In this document: in pieces, positions 40,970-49,754 of the stretch | How positions within the stretch are numbered: position 1 is the first letter of the stretch | Layout of the letters: every line of letters begins with the position of its first letter | NCBI RefSeq assembly: GCF_050627025.1 | Contig: NZ_CP192472.1 | Direction: 5' to 3' (one strand) | Source: Variovorax paradoxus_P | GTDB taxonomy: Bacteria > Pseudomonadota > Gammaproteobacteria > Burkholderiales > Burkholderiaceae_C | DNA: 64,000 bases | Notes under the pieces: model-generated | What the model saw: the letters and a program-made list of their open reading frames with translations, nothing else | Database searches by the model: none | What the model was told of the DNA's origin: nothing | Program-made: the position numbers and the translations under genes

Positions 40970-42799
40970 GTGAACAACCACCCAGCCACAACCCGCGCGA
41001 CAGCCAAGGCGGCCCCGACGCACACCATCGTGCCGCTTGCCACCGCCGACGAAATGCGCGAGCGCATCCGCCGCAAGAGCAAGCTCAAGGGCCGGCAGCC
41101 CGACGAGGCCGCGCTGCTCGAAGTGCGCACGCTCATCGGCGCGCGCCCCGCAGAGGGCCACCGGCGCGACCTGCTCATAGAGCACCTGCACAAGCTGAAC
41201 GACGCTTTTCGCTGCCTGCATGACCGCCACCTGGTGGCGCTGGCGCGCGAAATGAACATTCCCATGGCCGAGGTGTACGAGGTTGCGACCTTCTATCACC
41301 ACTTCGAAGTGGTGCGCGGCGACGAAGCGGCACCCGGCCTTACGGTGCGCGTGTGCGATGGCCTGGCCTGCGAACTGGCGGGCGCCAAGGATCTGCTGGC
41401 GCGCCTGCCCGAACTGCTTGGCGTGGACGGAGACGACGTGCGCGTGATTGCGGCGCCCTGCGTCGGCCGCTGCGAGCAGGCCCCCGCGGTGGTTGTCGAC
41501 CGGCAGGCCGTGCCGCTCGCGACCACGGCCAAGGTGCTGCAGGCCCTGAAGTCCGACCCCGATGAAGCCACGGTGGCGTATTTCGATGCCGCCGAGTTCG
41601 CGCTGAAAAGCGTCTCGCCGCTGCCCGGCGCCATCGAGCGCATGCCTGCGTTTACAGACTACGCCACCTACAGGGCCAACGGCGGTTACACGCTCGCTTC
41701 AGCGCTGGTCAATGGCAAGGAAGACGCCGAGGCCATCATCAAGACGATGGAAGACTCGGGCCTGCGCGGCCTGGGCGGCGCGGGCTTTCCGGCGGGGCGC
41801 AAATGGCGCATCGTGCGCGACCAGCCGGCGCCCCGGCTCATGGCCGTGAACATCGACGAGGGCGAGCCCGGCACCTTCAAGGACCGCACGTACCTCGAGC
41901 GCGATCCGCACCGCTTTCTGGAAGGCCTGGTGGTTGCTGCGCAGATCGTCGGCATCGAGCAGTGCTACATCTACCTGCGCGACGAATACCACGACTGCCG
42001 CGTGCTGCTGGAACGGGAGCTGGCGCGGCTCCAGGCCGATCCGCCGTGCGCGCTACCGCGCATCGAACTGCGGCGCGGCGCGGGTGCCTATATCTGCGGT
42101 GAAGAGTCGGCCATGATCGAAAGCATCGAGGGCAAGCGCGGCGAACCGCGCATGCGCCCGCCGTACATCGCGCAGGTGGGCCTCTTCGGCCGCCCGACAC
42201 TGGAGCACAACTTCGAAACCCTTTACTGGGTGCGCGACATCGTCGAAAAAGGCGCTGCCTGGTTCAGCGGTTTCGGGCGCAACGGCCGCAAGGGGCTGCG
42301 CAGCTTCAGCGTGAGCGGCCGGGTGAAGCATCCGGGCGTCAAGCTCGCGCCTGCGGGCATTACGGTGCAAGAACTCATAGACGAATATTGCGGCGGCATG
42401 ATCGACGGCCACTCGCTGTATGCGTACCTGCCCGGCGGCGCGTCGGGCGGTATTCTGCCGGCGCGAATGAACGACATTCCGCTCGACTTCGACACGCTGC
42501 AGCCCTACGGCTGCTTCATCGGATCGGCCGCCGTGATGGTGTTGAGCCAGCACGACCGCGCACGCGATGCCGCGCTGAACGTGATGCGCTTCTTCGAGCA
42601 CGAAAGCTGCGGCCAGTGCACGCCATGCCGCGTCGGCACCGCCAAGGCCGCGGCGCTGATGCAGGCCCCCACGTGGGACAACACCACGCTCGAAGACCTG
42701 GCGCAGGTGATGGGCGACGCCTCCATCTGCGGACTCGGACAGGCGGCCCCCAACCCGATTCGCTGCATCCAGCAATATTTTCCGGAGGAGGTCGCATGA
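40970..42799 (+). CDS. NAD-linked formate dehydrogenase, NuoE-NuoF fusion subunit
   Basis: A 609-residue diaphorase subunit that passes electrons from formate oxidation to NAD+. Residues 25-190 are a NuoE-like [2Fe-2S] thioredoxin fold (C129, C134, C164, C168). From about 230 follows a NuoF-like domain with FMN site 'GLRGLGGAGFPAGRKW', NADH site 'GEESAMIESIEGKRGEP' and the [4Fe-4S] motif 'ESCGQCTPCR'. In Cupriavidus these are separate genes fdsG and fdsB; here they are one polypeptide, as in HoxF of NAD-reducing hydrogenases. GTG 40970 was chosen; an in-frame ATG at 40931 is the alternative. It overlaps fdsA as ATGA. Confidence 0.9.
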   Translation: MNNHPATTRATAKAAPTHTIVPLATADEMRERIRRKSKLKGRQPDEAALLEVRTLIGARPAEGHRRDLLIEHLHKLNDAFRCLHDRHLVALAREMNIPMAEVYEVATFYHHFEVVRGDEAAPGLTVRVCDGLACELAGAKDLLARLPELLGVDGDDVRVIAAPCVGRCEQAPAVVVDRQAVPLATTAKVLQALKSDPDEATVAYFDAAEFALKSVSPLPGAIERMPAFTDYATYRANGGYTLASALVNGKEDAEAIIKTMEDSGLRGLGGAGFPAGRKWRIVRDQPAPRLMAVNIDEGEPGTFKDRTYLERDPHRFLEGLVVAAQIVGIEQCYIYLRDEYHDCRVLLERELARLQADPPCALPRIELRRGAGAYICGEESAMIESIEGKRGEPRMRPPYIAQVGLFGRPTLEHNFETLYWVRDIVEKGAAWFSGFGRNGRKGLRSFSVSGRVKHPGVKLAPAGITVQELIDEYCGGMIDGHSLYAYLPGGASGGILPARMNDIPLDFDTLQPYGCFIGSAAVMVLSQHDRARDAALNVMRFFEHESCGQCTPCRVGTAKAAALMQAPTWDNTTLEDLAQVMGDASICGLGQAAPNPIRCIQQYFPEEVA

Positions 42800-45669
42800 A
42801 CGCCCCGTCCAAGCTCGCGGAGCTCATGCCGCAAACCATCGAATTCACGCTGGACGGCCAGCCCATCCAGGCCTTCGACGGCGAAACCATCTACAAGGCG
42901 GCCGAGCGCCACGGGGTGGAGATTCCCCACCTGTGCTTCAAGGACGGCTACCGCCCCGATGGCAACTGCCGCGCCTGCGTGGTCGAGGTGAAGGGCGAGC
43001 GCACGCTTGCACCCAGCTGCTGCCGCAACGTCACGGCCGGCATGGAAGTAAAGGCCACAAGCGAGCGCGCCCTCAAAAGCCAGAAGATGGTCGTCGAGAT
43101 GCTGCTGTCCGACATGCCCGACCAGGGCTACAAATGGATTGGCGACGACGCCACCCAGCAGCACGGCGAACTCAGCGCCTGGGCAAAAAAGCTCGACATC
43201 GCGGTGCGGCCCGAACTCAAGGCCCTGCGCCGTGAGCAACCCAGGACCGACATCTCGCACCCGGCCATGGCCGTCAACCTCGACGCCTGCATCCAGTGCA
43301 ACCGCTGCGTGCGCGCCTGCCGCGAAGAGCAGGTCAACGACGTCATCGGCTATGCCATGCGCGGCGCGGACAGCAAGATCGTGTTCGACCTGGACGACCC
43401 GATGGGCGACAGCACCTGCGTGGCCTGCGGCGAATGCGTGCAGGCCTGCCCCACGGGCGCGCTCATGCCCAAGAGCCACATCGGCTCGCAGGAGGTCGAT
43501 CGCAAGGTCGATTCGGTGTGCCCGTTCTGCGGCGTGGGTTGCCTCGTGACCTACAACGTGAAGGACGAGAAGATCGTCAGCGTCGACGGCCGCGACGGCC
43601 CGGCCAACCACAACCGCCTGTGCGTGAAGGGTCGCTTCGGCTTCGACTATGCGCACCATCCGCAGCGCCTGACCAAGCCGCTGATCCGCAAGGCCGGTAT
43701 GCCGAAGGATTTTGGCGATGCACCGCGCCCGGACGACTGGAGCGAGTATTTCCGCGAGGCCACCTGGGAAGAAGCGCTCGCGCTCACCACCGGCAAGCTC
43801 TCGGGCCTGCGCGATACCTACGGTGCCAAGTCGCTCGCGGGCTTTGGCTCGGCCAAGGGCAGCAACGAAGAGGCCTACCTGTTCCAGAAGCTGGTGCGCA
43901 CCGGCTTCGGCAGCAACAACATCGACCATTGCACGCGCCTGTGCCACGCATCGAGCGTGGCCGCGCTGCTCGAAGGCGTGGGCTCGGGAGCGGTGAGCAA
44001 CCAGGTGAACGACGTGGAGCACGCGGGGCTGATCTTCGTCATTGGCTCCAACCCCACGGCCAACCATCCGGTGGCCGCCACCTGGATGAAGAACGCCGCG
44101 CAGCGTGGCGCGAAGATCGTGCTGGCCGACCCGCGGCGCACCGACATCAGCCGCCATGCCTGGCGCACGCTGCAGTTCAAGGCCGACACCGACGTGGCCA
44201 TGCTCAACGCGCTCATCCATGCCGTCATCGACGAAGGCCTGGTCGACCAGGAGTTTGTGCGCACGCGCGCCAGCAACTACGAGGCGCTGCGCGAGAACGT
44301 GAAGGGCTACAGCCCCGAGGCAATGGCACCCATCTGCGGCGTACCGGCCGAGACGCTGCGCGAAGTGGCGCGCGCCTTTGCCACCGCCAAGGGCTCGATG
44401 ATTCTCTGGGGCATGGGCGTGAGCCAGCACGTGCACGGCACCGACAACGCGCGCTGCCTCATTGCGCTGGCGACCGTCACCGGGCAAATCGGCAAGCCGG
44501 GCTCCGGCCTGCACCCGCTGCGCGGCCAGAACAACGTGCAGGGTGCGAGCGACGCGGGGCTGATCCCCATGATGTTCCCCAACTACCAGCGCGTCGACAA
44601 CCCGGCGGTGCATGCGTGGTTCGAGAATTTCTGGGGCACGCCGCTGGACGCAACGCCTGGCTATACCGTGGTCGAGATCATGCACAAGGCGCTCGCGCCC
44701 GACACCGATCCGCACAAGGTGCGCGGCATGTACATCATGGGCGAGAACCCGGCCATGAGCGACCCCGACCTCAACCATGCACGCCATGCGCTCGCGAGCC
44801 TGGAGCACCTGGTGGTGCAAGACATCTTCATGACCGAGACCGCGTGGCTCGCCGACGTGGTGCTGCCGGCGAGCGCCTGGCCCGAGAAGACCGGCACGGT
44901 GAGCAACACCGACCGCATGGTGCAACTGGGCAAGCGTGCGCTCAATCCGCCGGGCGATGCGCGGCCCGATCTCTGGATCATCCAGGAGATTGCCAAGGGC
45001 ATGGGCCTGCAATGGAACTACCAGGGCGAAGAAGCAGGCGTGGCCGCGGTCTACGAGGAAATGCGCCAGGCCATGCATGCGGTGATCAGCGGCATCAGCT
45101 GGGAGCGGCTGCAGCGCGATTCGAGCGTGACCTACCCGTGCCTGAGCGAGGAAGACCCGGGCCAGCCGACCGTGTTCATCGACGACTTCCCCACGGCTGA
45201 CGGCCGCGTGAGGCTGGTGCCTGCCGACATCATTCCGGCCGACGAGCGGCCCGATGCCGAATACCCGTTCGTGCTCATCACGGGCCGGCAACTCGAGCAC
45301 TGGCACACCGGCAGCATGACGCGCCGCGCCACGGTGCTCGATGCGCTGGAACCCATGGCGACCGCCTCGATGAACCAGGCCGACCTGCTGAAGCTGGGGC
45401 TCCAGGCCGGCGACGTGATCACGGTGCAGTCGCGGCGCGGCGAAGTGGCCATCCACGTGCGGCGCGACGACGGCACGCCGAGCGGCGCGGTGTTCGTGCC
45501 CTTTGCCTACTACGAGGCGGCGGCCAACCTGATGACCAACGCCGCGCTCGACCCCATGGGCAAGATTCCGGAGTTCAAGTACTGCGCAGTGCGCATTGCA
45601 CGCGGCGGCCAGCCGATGGCGGCGGCTGGGTACGGAACGGGCTCGGGCGTACTGGCAACGGTGGATTGA
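42796..45669 (+). CDS. fdsA: NAD-linked formate dehydrogenase catalytic (alpha) subunit
   Basis: A 957-residue cytoplasmic molybdo-bis-MGD enzyme oxidising formate to CO2. An N-terminal [2Fe-2S] domain (C47, C58, C61, C75) precedes two [4Fe-4S] clusters (C165-C175 and C208-C218), then the Mo domain with its own [4Fe-4S] (C242, C245, C249, C276). The Mo ligand is Cys383 followed by His384 ('TRLCHASS'), matching Cys/His of the Rhodobacter enzyme; it is not a selenoprotein. The C-terminal molybdopterin-binding domain ends normally. It overlaps the fusion gene by four bases. No fdsC or fdsD follows; fdhD is 12.6 kb downstream. Confidence 0.95.
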   Translation: MNAPSKLAELMPQTIEFTLDGQPIQAFDGETIYKAAERHGVEIPHLCFKDGYRPDGNCRACVVEVKGERTLAPSCCRNVTAGMEVKATSERALKSQKMVVEMLLSDMPDQGYKWIGDDATQQHGELSAWAKKLDIAVRPELKALRREQPRTDISHPAMAVNLDACIQCNRCVRACREEQVNDVIGYAMRGADSKIVFDLDDPMGDSTCVACGECVQACPTGALMPKSHIGSQEVDRKVDSVCPFCGVGCLVTYNVKDEKIVSVDGRDGPANHNRLCVKGRFGFDYAHHPQRLTKPLIRKAGMPKDFGDAPRPDDWSEYFREATWEEALALTTGKLSGLRDTYGAKSLAGFGSAKGSNEEAYLFQKLVRTGFGSNNIDHCTRLCHASSVAALLEGVGSGAVSNQVNDVEHAGLIFVIGSNPTANHPVAATWMKNAAQRGAKIVLADPRRTDISRHAWRTLQFKADTDVAMLNALIHAVIDEGLVDQEFVRTRASNYEALRENVKGYSPEAMAPICGVPAETLREVARAFATAKGSMILWGMGVSQHVHGTDNARCLIALATVTGQIGKPGSGLHPLRGQNNVQGASDAGLIPMMFPNYQRVDNPAVHAWFENFWGTPLDATPGYTVVEIMHKALAPDTDPHKVRGMYIMGENPAMSDPDLNHARHALASLEHLVVQDIFMTETAWLADVVLPASAWPEKTGTVSNTDRMVQLGKRALNPPGDARPDLWIIQEIAKGMGLQWNYQGEEAGVAAVYEEMRQAMHAVISGISWERLQRDSSVTYPCLSEEDPGQPTVFIDDFPTADGRVRLVPADIIPADERPDAEYPFVLITGRQLEHWHTGSMTRRATVLDALEPMATASMNQADLLKLGLQAGDVITVQSRRGEVAIHVRRDDGTPSGAVFVPFAYYEAAANLMTNAALDPMGKIPEFKYCAVRIARGGQPMAAAGYGTGSGVLATVD

Positions 45670-45756
45670 CGCGGGGCGGCGGTGGGGGCGCAGGTTGGGT
45701 GCGGGCATGGTTTAACCTTTGCGCTCATCCCTTCCGCATCGCTCACCACCACCGGC

Positions 45757-46104
45757 ATGAAAACCAGAGTCCAGTTTCGCCTTCGCATCTACAGGGACGA
45801 CAGCATTGCCTTCGGCCCCGGCAAGATCGATGTGCTGGAAGCCGTGGCGGAGACCGGCTCGATCTCGGCCGCGGCGCGCAAGCTGGGCATGTCGTACCGG
45901 CGTGCCTGGATGCTCATCGACGAGATGAACAATGCGCTCAGCTCCCCCGCCGTGAACACCGCCGCCGGCGGCTCGCGCGGCGGCGGCACCGCGCTCACGC
46001 CAGTGGGTGAGGAAATCGTCAAGCACTACCGTGCCATCGAGAACGCCGCGCGCCTGGCCACGGCCGCGGACGTTCGCGCGCTGACGCGCCTGCTCGCGCC
46101 CTGA
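45757..46104 (+). CDS. ModE-type molybdate regulator, DNA-binding domain only
   Basis: A 115-residue protein with the winged helix of ModE/LysR-like regulators: 'VLEAVAETGSISAAARKLGM', 'SYRRAWMLIDEMN', then a Gly-rich wing and 'LTPVGEEIVKHYRAIE'. Full ModE has about 260 residues with two C-terminal molybdate-binding (MOP) domains, which are absent here. It lies between fdsA (88 bases upstream) and modB, with a ModE-box-like dyad just after its stop, so control of molybdate uptake is likely though molybdate sensing is unexplained. Confidence 0.87.
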   Translation: MKTRVQFRLRIYRDDSIAFGPGKIDVLEAVAETGSISAAARKLGMSYRRAWMLIDEMNNALSSPAVNTAAGGSRGGGTALTPVGEEIVKHYRAIENAARLATAADVRALTRLLAP

Positions 46105-46117
46105 TTCGTTTCCCGCG

Positions 46118-46142
46118 CGCTGTATCCGGAAGGATATCGACG
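46118..46142. promoter_or_regulatory. ModE-box-like dyad before modB
   Basis: CGCTGTATCC, then GGAAGG, then ATATCGACG: the core TATCC-GGAA-GGATA is a perfect palindrome and the flanks keep CG ends, resembling the ModE operator (CGCTATATA and its inverse around a short spacer). It lies 14 bases after the ModE-like gene and 74 before modB, where a molybdate-responsive operator is expected. The match to the consensus is partial. Confidence 0.5.
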
Positions 46143-46215
46143 CCGTCTTCCCGCACCTTCCGCAAAGGCCTTTTCGAGGTGCAGGGCGTTCGTGCAACAA
46201 TTGCGTTGTATCTTC

Positions 46216-46899
46216 ATGAATACGACGAACGCCCTCATCGCCTCGACCGACTGGTTTCCGCTGGTGCTGTCGCTCAAGGTGGCCTCGGTCGCGACGCTGC
46301 TGGCGCTCGTTGCCGGCGTGGGGCTGGGCTGTTTATTTGCACGCAAGCGCTTTCCGGGCCGCTCGGTGCTCGAAGCCGTGTGCATGCTGCCGCTGGTGCT
46401 GCCGCCTACGGTCATCGGCTACGCCATCCTGGTGGCGGCGGGGCGCCGCAGCCCGCTGGGCAGCTGGCTGCGCGAGCATCTCGACTACAGCATCATCTTC
46501 AGCTGGCACGGCGCCGTCGTCGCGTCTGCCGTTGTGGCGCTCCCGCTGGTGCTGAAGTCGGCCAGCGCCGCCTTCGCGGGCGTGGACCGCTCGCTCGAAG
46601 CCGCCGCCAGCACGCTGCGCCAGTCGCCGTTCTCGGTGTTTCTGCGCGTCACGCTGCCGCTGGCCTGGCCCGGCATCCTGGCCGGCACGCTGCTCGCATT
46701 TGCGCGGGCCATGGGCGAATTTGGCGCCTCGCTCATGGTGGCGGGGTCCATTCCCAAGCAGACCCAGACCCTGTCGATGGCCATCTACGACGCCGCGCAG
46801 GCCGGCAATGACGACCTGGCATTGCTGCTGGTGGCGGTGACGTCGCTGCTGTCGGTCACGGTGCTGGTGCTGTCGAACCGCTTCTTTTCGCTGCGCTGA
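46216..46899 (+). CDS. modB: Molybdate ABC transporter permease
   Basis: A 227-residue inner-membrane permease with five or six helices and the coupling (EAA-type) segment 'EAAASTLRQSPFSVFLRVTLP' region of ModB; 'LPLVLPPTVIGYAILV' and 'FARAMGEFGASLMVAGSIP' are typical. ATG 46216 is preferred to an in-frame ATG at 46192. Its order, permease before binding protein, is not the modABC order of enterics. modA follows 26 bases later. Confidence 0.92.
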   Translation: MNTTNALIASTDWFPLVLSLKVASVATLLALVAGVGLGCLFARKRFPGRSVLEAVCMLPLVLPPTVIGYAILVAAGRRSPLGSWLREHLDYSIIFSWHGAVVASAVVALPLVLKSASAAFAGVDRSLEAAASTLRQSPFSVFLRVTLPLAWPGILAGTLLAFARAMGEFGASLMVAGSIPKQTQTLSMAIYDAAQAGNDDLALLLVAVTSLLSVTVLVLSNRFFSLR

Positions 46900-46925
46900 C
46901 CGGCCCAGCCTTTCCGGAAATCCAC

Positions 46926-47674
46926 ATGAGTTCGATGATCCGCTTCTTGTGTCTTGTGCTGGCCCTGGCTTTGCCGCTGGGCGCGGCAGCGCAGCAGATC
47001 ACCGTTTCTGCCGCCGCAAGCCTGACAGACGCATTCAAGGAACTGGGCCCCAGGTTCGAAGCTGCGAGGCCGGGCGCCAAGGTGCGTTTCAACTTTGCGG
47101 CCTCGGGCGTGCTGCTGCAGCAGATCGGGCAGGGCGCGCCGGTCGACGTGTTCGCAAGCGCCGACCAGGAAACGATGGACCGCGCCGTCGCGCAGAAACT
47201 CGTCGACGCAGACACGCGCCAAAACTTCGCGGGCAACAGCCTGGTGCTCATCGAACCCTTCAAGGACGCGGCCGGTGTGAAGTCGCTCCAAGACCTTGCC
47301 GGCACGGGCGTCCGAAAGATCGCAATAGGCAAGACCGCCACCGTGCCGGTGGGCCGCTACACGCGGCAGGTGCTCGAGGGTGCCGGGCTGTGGAGCGCGC
47401 TCGAGCCCAAGTACGTGCAGGCGGACAGCGTGCGCCAGGTGCTCGACTACGTAGCCCGCGGTGAGGTCGAGGCCGGCTTCGTCTACCGCACCGATGCGGC
47501 CCTGATGGACGGCAAGGTCAAAATTGCGTTCGTTCCTACAGGCCACATGCCCGTGACCTATCCGGTCGCCCTGGTGGCCGACAGCAGGCAGAAGGCGTTG
47601 GGCGCGGACTTCATCGCCTTTCTTTCCAGCGACGCCGCGCGCGAAGTCTTCGCACGCTTCGGGTTCGCCAAGCC

Positions 47675-47678
<4 letters not shown>
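46926..47678 (+). CDS. modA: Molybdate ABC transporter binding protein
   Basis: A 250-residue periplasmic protein with a signal peptide (residues 1-23, cleaved after 'GAAA'). The mature start 'ITVSAAASLTDAFKELGPRF' carries the oxyanion-binding Ser and Ala residues of ModA, followed by 'FNFAASGVLLQQIGQGAPVDV' region and 'GRYTRQVLE'. It captures molybdate or tungstate for ModBC. Its stop overlaps the modC start as ATGA. Confidence 0.94.
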
Positions 47679-48466
<788 letters not shown>

Positions 48467-48541
48467 GCAGGGCAGGGCCGGCGGGCCAGCGCGGATGACC
48501 CTCAAACCGGATGCGCCATGCCGCGGCGCTACGATTGCCGC

Positions 48542-49087
48542 ATGAATCCTTCCATTGACGTTGCCGTCGTGATGCGCCGCGAGCGCATCGACAACCGCTG
48601 GCAATCCTGGCGCTGGATTCTTGAAAGCGTCGGCCCCGACCAGCCGGGTTTCGGCACCGAGCCGCGCCTGCTCGAAGCGACCGAAAGTGTGCAGCGCTGG
48701 CTGCACCCGGGCTTCAAGACCGAACTGTTCCGCGACGACGCGGAGGGCTATCACCTGAACGCCACCACGCCCGCGCCCTGCTGGTTTGTGCTGTGGCGCA
48801 TGGAAGAAGAGCCCACCGTCGCCGACGAGCCGTTGGCCCGGCCGGTGGTGGTGAGCCTCAGCTACAACGAGGCCGGCCGGTGGCTGGACGCGCAGGAAAC
48901 CGTGGAGCAGGTGCCCGCGCCCGAAGAGGTGATCGAGTGGATGCGCGATTTTGTGCAGGCGCACTACGTCATCGAGCCCAAGCGCCGCAAGCGGCCCGAG
49001 AGCTTTCGCCCGCTGGTCGACCGCTTCGGCAATGCCGCAAGCGTGTCGACCGAAAAGAAGCGCGGACGCGGAGCGGGCGATGTCTGA
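48542..49087 (+). CDS. DUF3305 family protein
   Basis: A 181-residue soluble protein with 'VVMRRERIDNRWQSWRW' at the start and 'WFVLWRMEEE' and 'NEAGRWLDAQETVEQVP' later, the DUF3305 pattern. Rich in Trp and charged residues, no membrane helix, no cysteine motif. The family occurs next to DUF3306 and Fe-S genes in formate dehydrogenase loci; its job is unknown, and a maturation or assembly role is a guess. It overlaps the DUF3306 gene by eight bases. Confidence 0.85.
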   Translation: MNPSIDVAVVMRRERIDNRWQSWRWILESVGPDQPGFGTEPRLLEATESVQRWLHPGFKTELFRDDAEGYHLNATTPAPCWFVLWRMEEEPTVADEPLARPVVVSLSYNEAGRWLDAQETVEQVPAPEEVIEWMRDFVQAHYVIEPKRRKRPESFRPLVDRFGNAASVSTEKKRGRGAGDV

Positions 49088-49754
49088 GAATTTCTTCGAC
49101 CGGTGGTCGCGGCGCAAGAAGGAGGCCCGCGAAGAGGCACCGGCCCCGGCTGTTGCGCAAGAGGCCGCAAAGCCGGCCGATGCGCACGCGGGCCATGCCG
49201 CCCGAGTGGAAACCTCGGCGCCCTTGCCCGCGGCCGAGCATCCGACGGCCGGCTTGCCCGCGGAAGGGCAGGAGGCAATTGCTCCGCCCACGCTGGCCGA
49301 TGCCCAGGCGCTCACGCCCGAATCCGACTTCCGCCCCTTCGTCGGCAAGAACGTGGCGCCCGAGGTAAAAAACACTGCATTCAAGAAGCTCTTTGCCGAC
49401 CCGCAATTCAATGTGATGGACGGCATGGACACTTATATAGACGACTATTCCCAGTCGACGCCGATTCCGGGCAACGTGTTGCGCCAGATGGCAAGCGCCA
49501 AGTTTCTCAAGCTGTTCGACGACGAAGACGAAGAAAAGAACGCGCAGGAAACTGCCGGAAAATCAGCGGAAACCCCGCAAGACGCTGCGCCTGCCAACGT
49601 GGCACAGTCAGTGCACCCGGGAGACGCCCTCCCCAGCCAGCAGGTTGCCGACGCGCAGCCCGCAAGCCAGAAGACCGATGACCACAACGCTGATCTGCGA
49701 CTGCAACCAGACGATGCCGCTCGAGCCGAAGACGCTCGGCGCGGCGCTGGCTGA
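49080..49754 (+). CDS. DUF3306 family protein
   Basis: A 224-residue protein beginning 'MSENFFDRWSRRKKEAR', then an Ala/Pro/Glu-rich stretch and a more conserved core ('NTAFKKLFADPQFNVMDGMD', 'YIDDYSQ', 'MASAKFLKLF'). No cysteine and no membrane segment. DUF3306 proteins accompany DUF3305 in formate dehydrogenase clusters; function unknown. Its last 25 codons overlap the start of the polyferredoxin gene by 77 bases in another frame, an unusually long overlap. Confidence 0.83.
   Translation: MSENFFDRWSRRKKEAREEAPAPAVAQEAAKPADAHAGHAARVETSAPLPAAEHPTAGLPAEGQEAIAPPTLADAQALTPESDFRPFVGKNVAPEVKNTAFKKLFADPQFNVMDGMDTYIDDYSQSTPIPGNVLRQMASAKFLKLFDDEDEEKNAQETAGKSAETPQDAAPANVAQSVHPGDALPSQQVADAQPASQKTDDHNADLRLQPDDAARAEDARRGAG

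Noticed and set aside
42505..45708. A 1067-codon minus-strand open frame opposite fdsA
   Set aside because: Composition is that of a shadow frame (Val/His/Arg/Ala-rich), with no recognisable domain; fdsA on the plus strand has all cluster motifs.
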